Origin: Pseudocercospora fijiensis CIRAD86
Taxonomy: Eukaryota; Ascomycota; Dothideomycetes; Mycosphaerellales; Mycosphaerellaceae
Assembly (NCBI RefSeq): GCF_000340215.1
Contig: NW_006921534.1
Coordinates: 3,409,041 to 3,473,040 of the forward strand
DNA length: 64,000 bases
Reading direction: 5' to 3'
Part shown: piece by piece, positions 1-11,500 of the stretch
Numbering within the stretch: the first letter of the stretch is position 1
How the letters are laid out: each line of letters starts with the position of its first letter
Program-made: the position numbers and the translations under genes
The notes under the pieces: model-generated
What the model was told of the DNA's origin: nothing
The model's input: only the letters and a program-made list of their open reading frames with translations
Databases searched by the model: none

Positions 1-1700
1 TCCTTCGGAGGCTTATATAGAGATTTGAGATTCTACGCTAACCTATCCTACTAGTAGCTTAGATTCCGGATACAAGCCCTCTCTACCTTAGTAAAGATTT
101 TATATAGTAGTAGCACTCTGCCTTCGAGAAACGCTTTCTATTTAACTATTAGTATCTGCCGGCTACGAACGCCGGCTATATATACCGAGTATAGAATAAT
201 TACCTATACCCCTTCCTCCTATAGTAACACTTCTGCCGTCCCTAGATACCTAGCCCCGATCGTATTAATCGCAAGCTACTTTGCCTTTATAGACGTAAAG
301 GCTTCGCTCTAATACTAATAAAGAAACTTCTACTCTATATCGAGGATATAAAGACGACTAGTCTCGATTCTAATCCTTACTAGCTTTTCGTAGTAGCTTT
401 AACTATGATTTTCTAGATTGATAGGACTTATACCTTAGCCCTTTACTAGTATCTCGTCTCTTTAACTATACTCGATCTACTCCTAGCGCTTATCGTCTAT
501 AGCGTTAGGCCCTAAGACTGTACCTATTACTAGATCGACGTATAGTATCTCCTCGCTTTTTTTAGTTCCTTTATTCGTAGTATTAAGCTCTATCGCGGTA
601 TCCTAAACTCTAGTATTGTTGTTCTCGGCTATCTAAACATCTCCGTTACTATCGGTCGTATCGATAAAGGTAGCGGCTATAGGTCTAAATGCTATTAGTT
701 AACGTATTAAAGAAAAATATGCCGGCTATAGCTACCGGCTACGGCTGCCGGCTATAGCTACTAGCTACGGCCGCTAGCTAGATTAACTTACGCTACTAGA
801 ACTTTACGCTCGAAAACTAGCCGCAATTCTTTCCTCCTCTTAGCCTTCTCTTAGGTTATCTTCTTATTCCAACCTTCACTTTTTTCTATAGGCGCTAGCT
901 ATCGATAGAATGCCTTGTTCCGCGCCTTTCTTCTCTTATCCTTAGCTCTTTTATCCTTATCTATCTTGTCCTTTCTCTCGCGGTCTCGTACGGAATTCTT
1001 CTTCGTAGAGTACTCCTCTTTAGTCTTACGCTTTTTAGTTAGACGCTTAAGCAAAACAAACTCGCGGTCTTTAGTTCTATCTTCTGTTTAGCGCGCGGCG
1101 CGCTTCTCTCTTACTATTATAAGAGAAAGGGGCGGAGGCGTAGCGTATAGTAGTTATTGTCGGTATAGGTATAGAGGAAGAAGTTAAAAGTATAAGAATA
1201 TCGCGAAGCCCTAATTGTTGCCGCCTACGTAACGTTATATAGGTAAGCTTTCGCAACTACGGCAACTACGCCCCGGCAATAGCAACTACGCCCTAGTAAC
1301 GGTAACTACGCCCTAGTAACGGTAACTACGCCCTAGCAACGGCAACTACGCCCTAGCAACGGTAATAAAGCGTAGTAAATACAACCTAGTAACTATTATA
1401 GCCGGCAATCGTAGCCGGCAGTCGAATAAGAGTGTCCTTATAGCAAAACTACGCCCTAGTAACGGCAACTACGCCCTAGTAACGGCAACTACGCCCTAGC
1501 AACGGTAAAAGAGCGTAGTAAATGTAATAGAGTTACTATTATAGCCGGCAATCGTAGCCGGCAGTCGAATAAGAGTGTCCTTATAGTAAAACTAATACAG
1601 TCTCTAGTTCAAACTAGGAATCTATATAGTTCGAAAAAACCAAACCGGAACTAGGGAGCTAGTTCGCCGCTAAGAAACCAAACTATATACGTTTAGTAGT
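1..1700. repeat. RIP-mutated repeat DNA, unclassified
   Basis: The stretch is dense in TpA and poor in CpA, with TAG/TAA stops in all frames, which is the signature of RIP in ascomycete repeats. No intact reading frame is visible. It lies downstream, on the minus strand, of the Copia integrase remnant. It may hold the rest of that element (reverse transcriptase, 3' LTR) or another repeat, but I found no reverse-transcriptase motif. Short GC-bearing motifs (CCGGCTA-type) recur near 170 and 720-790. Class uncertain. Confidence 0.6.
1262..1595. repeat. Tandem repeats, 20-bp units inside a 153-bp unit
   Basis: A 20-bp unit (ACTACGCCCTAGYAACGGYA) is repeated head to tail, about five copies near 1262-1365 and three more near 1447-1505. 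The larger unit, which includes a GCCGGCAATC...GCCGGCAGTC motif, occurs at 1401 and again at 1554, a period of 153 bp. Copies differ mostly by C/T at CpA/TpA sites, as RIP would produce. Confidence 0.8.
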
Positions 1701-4560
1701 TCGGAAACCGAACTACTACGGGGTCTAATTATTCGTAAGGGCACCTATATCCTATAGATAGAGTGTCCTTTATATCTATATAGGTAACTAATATAGGTAC
1801 GTAAGGCCACTTTTATAGTGCTTAGTAGTATAGCCTTTCTCTTACCGTTAGTTGTCTCGGTGCCGTAGATTACTAGATATGCCCTTGCTCTAAACTAATA
1901 AATGTGGGCTATATTTAGCTTATGTCTACTACCAATCTCGTATAGTGTACGCATTAGTAGGTCGGCATTGCGTAACCTTAGTGATCTGTTAGCTAGGAAG
2001 GTTGCTATATAAACTGCCTCTAGCTATAGGCTATACAGAAACCTAGCGTATATTATTAAGGCTCGAGCTACCTTAATAATAGTGCGGCCTGCTCGCTTAG
2101 CTAGGTCCTATTCTAATGTGTATAGCGCTATTAGCCTCTAAGTAGTATAGTTATTGCGTAGATAGGATCGAAACCGAAAGCCTAATATGCCTCCTTTATT
2201 ATTAGATAACAAACAGATAATGTCTCTGCTAATGCTGCGTACGAAGGTAGCTAGCTAGTTCTAGCACTAAAGGAGTATTAATTCCTAGCGATTACTAATT
2301 GTCTATATAAAGTGAAGTCTAGTATTTAGGTCGTATACGTAGAAGATGTACTAGTCCCCGTTGTAGGCTAGATCTAGCTATATTAGGTCGGCTGCAATGT
2401 ATCTATATAGAGTTAGTATTAACACATTATAATGCCTTAGTCTCCTAGAAATGAGCCTTTTTCCCTTTGCTTATATATATATAGGGCACTATAGGGTTCT
2501 TAGTACCTTATTGTTATATATATAATCCCTCTTTATTCTATTAACCCTATTAACTAGCTCTTCTGCTCTTTTAGCACCTAGGTGCCCGAACACCTTATAT
2601 ATTTGCTTAAGTGTAAGCTTTCTTAGTAGCAGTAGGCGTGCGGAGCGGCGAGCTGTTATATATAACGATAGGGGGAGTTAGAATAGGTATTTAAGCGGCT
2701 TGTTGTCTAAGTCGACTAGCTATTTAGTTAGTAGTAGTGCTTTATCTACTTTACTAACAATGTCGAAGTAGGGCATTCCTTAGGTTAGTCTAATAAACTT
2801 AACAAGTAGCTTGTATTGTAGGCTATAGAGGGTATTATCGATTTCTTAGTACTTGAATCTACGCTAGAAGAAGAAGGCACCTCCTATAATGTTAGTATAG
2901 AAGTTAGGGATGTAAAGGCATTCCCTTAGTTTAATCTGTAGGGGCTTGCTACTAATAGCTATAATCGTAAAGGATGCTATTCCGATAGCTACTACCTTGT
3001 TATAACTAGTACTAGTTGCTATAGTTAAGGAGGCTAGCAATAGAAGTAGTATAAAATTAAAGCGACTAGGATAGTTAACAATATTGCAGTTTAAGCTACT
3101 ATTATACATTAGGCTATTAAACGGATTCTACTCTGTTAACGCTGCTATACTAAGGTAGGCAGTAGGCCCGACTGCTCCGGTAAATAATAGTGTATTAGCG
3201 TAGAAGAAGCAGGCAAGGGAGAGCTTGTCCGGTATAGAATCCTCGCTATTACTACTCTCTAATCTATAGTGTTCTTAAGCAATTTTAATAGCTAGTAGGT
3301 CCTTAAAGAACTTAGCCTGCCTTAGATAGAAGCTCTTATTCTTACGTAGGTAGCTTTTAAAGTACTTTAGCTTAGCCTTCTACTTGTTGTCCTTATCCTT
3401 CTCTTTAACCTAGTTACGAAGGCGATAGTTTACTACGTTGCATTTGCCTCGGTTCTTATATGCCTTCTTCTTACTAACGCTAGTTACCTTAGCGTACGTC
3501 TTCGATATACGGCTGCTACTACGGTTCTTATTCTTGTTATTATTGTCTTTAGCTGCTTATAGAGCGGTATTAGCTTAGGGAGAAGTAGCATTAGCTTTAC
3601 CTATTTCCTCGTAGATAATGCTAAATAATAACCCTTTCTTAGTAGAGGCTCCTAGCATATTGCGGGCATATTCTCGTACTATATTAATTAGTTAGAGGAA
3701 GTGATTAGTATTAGGCGAGGCCTAATGCATTATATAGAGTCCCTTTCCGTAGGTTTTATCTATATTCGTAACTGCTATATAGAGATAGACTACTAGGTTA
3801 TCTAGTTCTAAGTATTATATACGCCTTATCTTCTTATATAGGTTAAGCTATTCCTTATACTACTGTTCTAGGTCCTTAACTTGTCGTAATCCTATTAGGC
3901 GAGCTAGTTCCTTACTAACTATTGTTCTTTGCTATTATGTATTTAGAGTAAGCTTGTCCTTTAGACGCGTAAGAACAATACGTAGTGTTAGCACTATTAT
4001 ATTGTTATTATTAGTAATTTCTAAATAATAGCGTACGTCTATAGTAGTAGCTAGGTATTCGATAGACTTGTTACGTACTAACCTAAATCGATTGAAGTCC
4101 GCTAACTAGATCCTATAGATATCTATAGCTATTTTAACTCCTTACTAGTAAAGAGGGTTAACTAGTATACGTTCCGCGTCTAGTATAGGGATTATAGGCT
4201 AAGCTAGCTCTACTAGTTTACTCGTATAAGGATTAGCATATATCTAGGTTTTATATCTAGAGAGATATGTCTTAGTTTGCTTAAACTAGCGGTCCTAGTC
4301 GTTAGGCCCTCGAAGAGTAATATATTTAGTTCCTTCGAGGCAACTAGCCGAAGAGAGAGCTATTAACGATATATCGATCTTGTAAGCGCTTATAGAAGCT
4401 TAATTAAATAGTGTTTTAGTACTGCTAAGACTGCTAATTATTATCTTATACTATAGAAGTCTCTAACACTACGGATTTCCGGGCTTATAACTATTACGTA
4501 TAGCGTAGTAGATTACTTACGTAATACTGCCTTGCTAGCGGTTCAATAATAGCTTCGTTG
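1700..4560 (-). mobile_element. Degenerate Ty1/Copia retrotransposon (gag-protease-integrase)
   Basis: Read on the minus strand, the order fits a Copia polyprotein. A basic Cys-containing gag tail lies near 3480-3260. The region after the protease, with LRECLYIPNFYTNI (Copia usually has L..VLYVP....N), is in the one surviving frame at 2864-3109. A GAG-pre-integrase motif (VFGHLGAKRAEELV) lies near 2600-2540. The C-terminal integrase core lies near 2110-1790, with an RTIIKVARALI-type segment and a YRIW-type tail near 1740. Many codons are now TAG/TAA. I saw no reverse transcriptase, so the element is truncated or unrecognisably mutated there. The right border with normal-composition DNA is near 4560. 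Not functional. Confidence 0.75.
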
Positions 4561-6159
4561 ATTGTCTATGTTCCCCTTATTCTATAGTCTAAAATACAGT
4601 GTGAAAATCCTTCTCCTGCCAAGAGGACACGTGTTGTCATGTGACCGAGCTTATGCGTCACAAGTACAAGCCTCGAGGCTGCTGTGCTGTTAGCACGAGC
4701 CACAGCTACAAGGAGGCCTGTTCGATCCTGGTATCGTCGACAAGGTCTATGCAAGGTGCATCGGACGTTTCGCCTGGAAGTTGCAGATTCTGTGGGTTTG
4801 TACCGGAGCAGCGCGTCTATTCACCGCGGCTACAGCATCATCAGAAGCTACAGCACGAGAGCAACTTCGCTGCAAGCACGAAAAAAGAATCAAAATCGCG
4901 CACCTCACAACACACCATCTCCGCGCCGCAACAAGACTACCGTGGCCGAACGGACTGAGCTCCTTGGCGAGAATCCGGCACTGCGGTCATCGGCCTCCGC
5001 CCTAATATGCCGTACATATGCGCCCACGCGATCCAGACGAGGACAGCCGGAAGATGAACGTGGAGCAGAGCTTCTCATAGCTGCATGCATGCTGCAAGGG
5101 CAACGCAGAAATTCTTGATAATAACTCATGCCAACACCGCAGAAAGCCTCGTGTTCTGATCACTTGGCGTACAATAGACATTGACACCACGGAGTTTGCC
5201 GCTGCGGTTCTCCATGAACGGGCTTCATCTTGCTTGATTCGACATGATGCTCCAAATTTGTGGAGATCCTGAGATGGTAGTAACTTCCGCACTCTCGCGT
5301 TTGGCATAGATTGTCGTGTCCGAGACTCTCTGCAGGAGGACATTTGTCATGGTCATCCAAGCAGAAGCCATGCCAAGCAAGACAACCAACAACACTCACA
5401 TGCTTTGCTTCCCTAATTCGCCCTGCTGACGTCCGAATGATGATTGGGCGAGAGGTTATCTACCTTCCGCCAGATCTTGTGTGTGGGCAGACAGGCAAGA
5501 GCCAAAAAGTCCCACTCCGAGTAAAATTCCAGACCAATTACCACACAAGAGCTGCCATCAATGACAGGCCCTATAGACTATTCCTCGCCCTCATGCTCCA
5601 GATAATCCAGCTACTGTGCCCGGCTGTTTCAAAATCAGAGCGCGTTCTCAATCGACTATGGCCCTTAGAAGACCCAGCAGCCTTCGTCCTTTCGCATCGA
5701 CGGCCTGACGAAGCGGAGCACGACGCGGTTCCTGAGGAGTGATGCTGAGCCGCATTGGAAAACAAAGAGGCTGATGAACATTTCCCTCTGGACATTCACC
5801 AGTACCTGCGTGCCTAAGATCTTGATTTCCGGTCACTGGAGGGATGACTTGAACTCAGAAACTTCGTTGAATTGTCTTTCTTCCGGGTAGACCATGGCGA
5901 AAAGAAATGCAAATTGAGTCCGTGGCGAGCGGCACTGGGTCAGGTTTAGTGAGTGAGAAGTGTGTTCTATCATCCAGGAAGTCAGCGAGGCAGACGCCTA
6001 GGGAGTGGAATCTATATTTACTGTCCGCCTAATGAGTCGTTCGGCCTAGTCCGTTACATTGTGTGTTGCTTTTCATGCTCATACATGTCTTACATCCGAG
6101 ACCTCGTGGTCCTGACAAGTCTACCAACGCCTCGCTATGCACCGGTTTCGTATGTTCGA
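4561..6159. other. Intergenic, no supported gene
   Basis: Base composition returns to normal at about 4560, next to the RIPed block. Only overlapping short frames with no family resemblance are present. The right end presumably contains the 3' UTR of the chorismate synthase gene that ends at 6160. I see no RNA gene or recognisable repeat. Confidence 0.5.
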
Positions 6160-7460
6160 CTATGCATGTCCATTTGCCTTCTCTGTGAGATTGTTGTGTG
6201 TCTCGCTGACCGGGATAGTCAAGTTCTTGAGAGGCGGTAGCAGCGCGCGTGCACTCTGTCTCGCGCTTTGTGCCAGAAGCGCATCCATGATTACCAGCGC
6301 AGCCATTGATTCCACGATTGGTACTGCTCGTGGGATGACACACGGGTCGTGCCTACCCTTCGCTTCGAGAACACCTTCCTGCTCGTCGTAGGTCATGGTC
6401 TGTTGTGCTTGCCCGATCGTGGCCGGAGGCTTAAATGCAACTGTGAAGTAGACGTGCGCGCCATTTGAGATACCGCCCTGAATACCGCCTGAATTGTTTG
6501 TCTTGGTGGTGAGACGGGGTCGTGCTCGGCCTTCTTGAGCTGTTGGCGCCTGATTCCATGTTAGTCTGCCGATTCCTATCATTGGCGTATTGCTGAAGTT
6601 ACCTTGACGAAGGGATCGTTGTGTACGCTGCCAGGAATCTCACACCCACCAAATCCGCTGCCGATCTCAAATCCCTTGGTTGCAGGAATACTCAGCATGG
6701 CGTGCGCCAGCTTCGCCTCCAGTTTGTCAAAACACGGCTCGCCCAAGCCGCTAGGCGTATTCCTGATGACACAAGTAACAGTGCCTCCAATGCTATCCTG
6801 CTTGTCCCTGTACTCAGCAATCAAGTCTCCCATTCTCCTGCTAGCCTCCTCACTCGGACATCTCACAGGGTTGAAGCGATCCACGTATTCTCGCGTGACA
6901 GAATCAATTAGCTTCAGGAAGTCAGGATTCGAAGCCTGAGTAGGGTGTTCTCTCGTGGCAGGGAAAAGGTGTTCTGGACCGACTGAATTCGTCCAAGCAA
7001 CTATCTCGACTCCATGCGCAATCTTCAAGTACTTCTCTGCAATCGCAGCACTTGCAACTCTTCCTATAGTCTCTCGTGCGCTTGACCTCCCTCCACCGGA
7101 AGAAGCCTTCACGCCGTACTTTTCTAGGTATGTCCAGTCGGCGTGCGATGGTCGCGGGTACATGTCCATAGTTTTGCTGCCATAGTCCTTTGGTCTCTGG
7201 TCTTCATTCATGACTCGCAGTCCGATGGGAGTGCCGAGTGTGATGCCCTTCTCTGTGCCAGACTGAATTTCTACGCGATCTTTCTCGTCTCGAGGTGTAG
7301 TGAGTGCGGATTGACCAGGTCGGCGACGAGTCATCTGAGGTTGAATGTCATCTTCCGTGAGCTCGAGCCCAGGTGGAACGCCATCCACAATGCAGCCGAC
7401 AGACTTGCCATGCGATTCGCCGTATGTCGTTACACGGAAGTATTGTCCAAAGGTCGACAT
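6160..7460 (-). CDS. ARO2: Chorismate synthase (two exons)
   Basis: Catalyses the last step of the shikimate pathway, EPSP to chorismate, the precursor of Phe, Tyr, Trp and folate. It needs reduced FMN; fungal enzymes are bifunctional and reduce the flavin themselves (family knowledge). Exon 1 is 7460-6603 (286 codons), the intron 6602-6550 (53 bp, GTAACT...CTAAC...CAG), and exon 2 6549-6160; the product is 415 aa. Hallmarks: GESHGKSVG at residues 14-22, RRRPGQS at 45-51, RPSHADWTY from 103, [12 protein letters not shown] at 120-131, and [11 protein letters not shown] early in exon 2. The ATG at 7460 gives the conserved N-terminus [18 protein letters not shown]. Yeast Aro2 is about 376 aa; the extra length lies mostly in the C-terminal tail. 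Cytosolic. The frame is intact and the identification secure. Confidence 0.96.
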
Positions 7461-8592
7461 GGTTGCGACTATGACTATGACTACACTGGCAGACGTGGGT
7501 GTGGAAGCGTGTTCGAGCCGCCTTTATTTCTCTTCTATATGCGCATTGGTTTCTTTGGGCCCAGTTGTGTTGAGTGATAGCGAAATATAGCTGAGCCTTG
7601 GGGTGTGTATGCCCAGTGCAAAGTTGGAGGAACGAGTCCAGCCCACCATCGCCAAGCCTTCTGAATAATAGTTCCGCCAGATTCCTCCGCGCATTACCCT
7701 ACCCTAGCTTCATGTCCAACATGCATTGTGTTCGAACCGCTCACAAAACGCCCTGGTATCTAAGGTAGGCTGAAACAGATGATACGCGGAAGGTCACTTG
7801 ATTTGAAAATACAGAGGAAGACTTTCATTGCCACCACCTCCAAGACCAAGACAGTAAGGGTAGAAAGGAAGATAGATGTTCAACAACAAATCTGCCATCG
7901 AGCCACCCACCCATCCCATCCTCCCGCTTCTCTCATTCCCATTCACCCCATCCACCTGCCGGCCCGTCCATCTTCCTCCCTTCATCCAAACAGACACATA
8001 GCAAAATGCCGGAATTCATGGAAACCCGCCCGGGGCTGCAGACGCCCATATGCTGCTGATATACACAGTCAATCTGGCAACATCAGTAGTGTGTCAGAGA
8101 AACCACAACCACGTCTTTGCCTCCCTTTTTGCATGCATTTGCTTTCAGCATTGCTCCTCCCAGATGCCTCAATCAACCCGTCCCATTTCATTCGACACAT
8201 TGGGCTGTTCAGTCATCCCATCCCATCCCATCTATCTTTGTGAACGCCGGCGCTCGAAACGCTAAACTCCAACCAAGAACAGCCATAACATAAAACAACG
8301 CATCCACTATGCGTACACTTCATGCCAGAAGAAAGTGGGATACATCAAGCAGGAAGAACAGCTTGCATCGCCAAGAAGAAAAAAGTCGACTGATATCCCG
8401 TGCGATGCCGGATTCGTCGATCGCAAGCATGAACAAGAAGCGAAGGTAGAGCGGTGTGGTATCGTTGAGAATAGGTGTGCGAAGATGCCGTCTTCTAGGC
8501 CGGCATAAATTGGTTGATCGTGAGGTCGTGTCGTGATGATTCGTGTAGTAAAGTGTTGTAAAATCTGGTCGCGGTACATCCTGAAGTGGACA
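7461..8592. other. Intergenic: ARO2 upstream region and kinase 3' flank
   Basis: This separates two minus-strand genes: the left part is the promoter/5' UTR side of chorismate synthase and the right part the 3' flank of the kinase. Pyrimidine-rich tracts and a short TCCCA-type repeat near 8213-8232 are visible. No additional gene is supported. Confidence 0.5.
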
Positions 8593-11500
8593 TCACTCTT
8601 CGCTGATGTCTAGAGAGCGTCGACTTTGCTCATCACTGCTTTCTCGTGTCCGGATTTTCTTCATCGTGTTATTGGAGCCGCTTCGCGAAGACTTTTTGGA
8701 GCGGGTTGACACGCCCGTGCCTCTTCGCGCCTTCTTCTGCACCCCAAGTGGCGCTGAGCCACCATGTCCACCTTGCTTAGCCGCAGACTTGCGCCGAGAC
8801 ATGAGTAGCCCACAGTCGCTATCGGAGGACGAATCAAATTCTTCATCGCAGTCACTGTTGACTGCAGCGTCCTCCTCTTGGTCAGGACTGTAGCCATGGA
8901 TGTTGTCTTCGTGAAGGTACTGATGAGGCGCGGCAGGAAGCGTGTCGTCAGAGGATGGCTGCCCCTTTCCGTCATGCTGGTCACCATGCCTGCTGACTGA
9001 AGAGGCCTCAGAGATGACAGACTGAATCGATGGGTTGCTAATAGACATCGAGACTGCCGAGCCCAGGTCCGAAGAGCTTGATACCAATGCGGGCGGCAGC
9101 TGTCCGGTATGATGCATAGGGCTCACAGACTCATCGGGAGTCCCGGGATTTGACATATCCGCAACCGATGGCGTCTGTGAGTCTTGCCGCTTTACAAGCT
9201 CATCATCTGGGCTGGTCGGACATTTCTTCGCTGAGAATAGGTCGGGCGAGTGACCGAAGTATGGCGACGAACGCGCCGAATTCACTCTCTCCGTCTCTTC
9301 CTTGTGCTCCCGAATCAGTTTCCTGATGCGCTCCTCGTCGGCACGCTGCCACTCTTCGGCTGTTGACTCGTGTGCTCCATGAGCGCGCCTAGAGCGGGAA
9401 GATGCCCTGTCGCTGTAGTCCCTGTACCTTTCGCGCCGCCCACGGGATGCTATCGAGCTGGTAGAGCTCATGCGAGAGAGCAGTCCACACTCAACCGGGC
9501 TAGGGTGAAGATGTTGGTGGTCTGACGTGATTGATTGTGGCCGGGAGTTGACAGGGCTGTTGTGCACGCTTGAGTTTGGGGTGAATTCTCCGCGCAAGGT
9601 TTCCGGTTGGTGCACGTGTCCAGCTGCTGTTGCGTCGCTCACGGCCAGAGTGGCCTCTGCGTGATGGTCAGAAGAGTGTACAGAGCTAGTCTCGCTGGTT
9701 GGTCCACGTCGTTGGCGCGAACGCTGACGACTTGACTCGCGAACGCGGCTGACCATACGTGCCGCACCGCCGAGAAGTCCACCCAAAGCACTTCCGCTCA
9801 ATGTCGCGAGTGCCTGCGGAGTGCCTGGCAGACCAGGCGATTTCGGCGGTGATTCGGCTCGAGTAAAGTCAGATGGCGTGACGGTCCTCATAGATTCCGT
9901 GGCAGAATTGAGTGTCATAGCGCGATGTGGAGTTGGACGTGAAGTTACTCTGGATAGGCGATGGCCAGCATCACTGTGGCCGTTCAATCTCGCAACGCGC
10001 CTGGATGCCTTGTCGCTGTCAGGACTCGCAGCCACACTCTTTGATAATGGATGCTGATCATGAGAAGATTGTAGCGCGCTGACGATCTGTTCAGCTCGAA
10101 TACTCATCCTCCTCGCATCTGAGCTGATGGTACTACTAGAAGAATGAGCGGAAGGACCGGGAGAACCATCTTTGGGCAGGCTTGCGGACGACTGCGATCT
10201 CTCACGTTTCGTTCCAAGACCCAGCTTCGTACTGACTCCTTTCACGACGGACTTCACTCTTTCCATCAAGTTCAGTGGCACGACGGCGGCGTTAATTTCA
10301 TCTTTGGAAATCTCGATCTTCTTCTCAGCCTGACGAGTTGGATCTGTCTCTTCAAGCCAGGCGTGCTGGTCCGGTAGATCCGCAAGAACCCACGGGTGAT
10401 GTCGAACTTCTTCCAGAGTGATGCGGTCCCGTGGATCTTTGATCAAAAGTCTGCTGAGCAGGTCATGCAGCTCATCCCCAAGATTCTCGTAAGCAAAATC
10501 AAGCGGGTTCCTCTTAGAAGCCGGAGTGCTGAAAGTGTTGCGAGCTTGGGAGCTAGCTCTGGATGACGACTGAGATTTTGGTTCATCGGGCTCCGTGGGT
10601 TGAAGCCTCTGCTGAGGGATGTAGACTTCGTCATCTGCAATCTGACGCATGACGACATACTGATCGTCCACAAATGGTGTGCGAGCGAACAGCATGCAGA
10701 ATAACGTGATGCCGAGAGCCCAAACATCGATGGCTTTGGTAACAGGCAGAGGCTCATCTGCCGGGTCAGTGCTGCAAAGTTCAGGCGCATAAAAGGCAGG
10801 AGTGCCAACCGTCTTCGCCAGCTCTTTTGCTTCATCCTGGTCATGCGCTTCAGCTTCGCTAACGTCCTCACCATGCTCGCCCTCGCCAACCGGACGACCT
10901 AGGTAGGAGACACCAAAATCAGAGATCTTGACGCGGCCCTGGGCGGTTGACAACAGGTTCGGCGGTTTGATGTCGCGATGAATGATCCCCTGGTAGTGCA
11001 GGTACTGTAGGCCGAGAAGAGTGTCTCTGAAAGCAACACGAATTTGTTCAATTGTCATAACGGGAACGAATTCAAGGTCGGAATCCAGTTCTGAGTCGAG
11101 AACTTCGTCGGCCAAGGCAGAAAGTCCTTCCGTGCTTCCATGCTGTGAGCCTCGCAAGCTGCTAGGAAGACTGGCGACACGTGACGAGGCCCCGTAAACA
11201 GGCTCATATGCACCATACATGGTACCCTCCAAGCCGGTCAAGTGGTCGACAGAGGAAGCCAAGGCGGCAGAAATGGGAGTAGGGTCGGTCGTGATCGGAG
11301 AGAGCGGTTCTGGTTCTGCGGTCAGCCTCAGGAATCGTGAAGGGTGTGCGATGGCGGTGTCGAGTGCCGGCTGGAGGGGCGTTGGAGTGCGTGACGGTCG
11401 CCTACCTAGACCAGCGTCCAGCCACTGCTGTTGCGACGGAGCTGCGTTGTTGTCCATGTCGCCCGCGAATGACATGGAGGAGATACGAGACAAACTATCA

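Noticed and set aside
5311..5742. 143-codon plus-strand frame between the Copia remnant and ARO2
   Set aside because: No recognisable domain, overlapped by equally long frames on the other strand, and no plausible splice partners.
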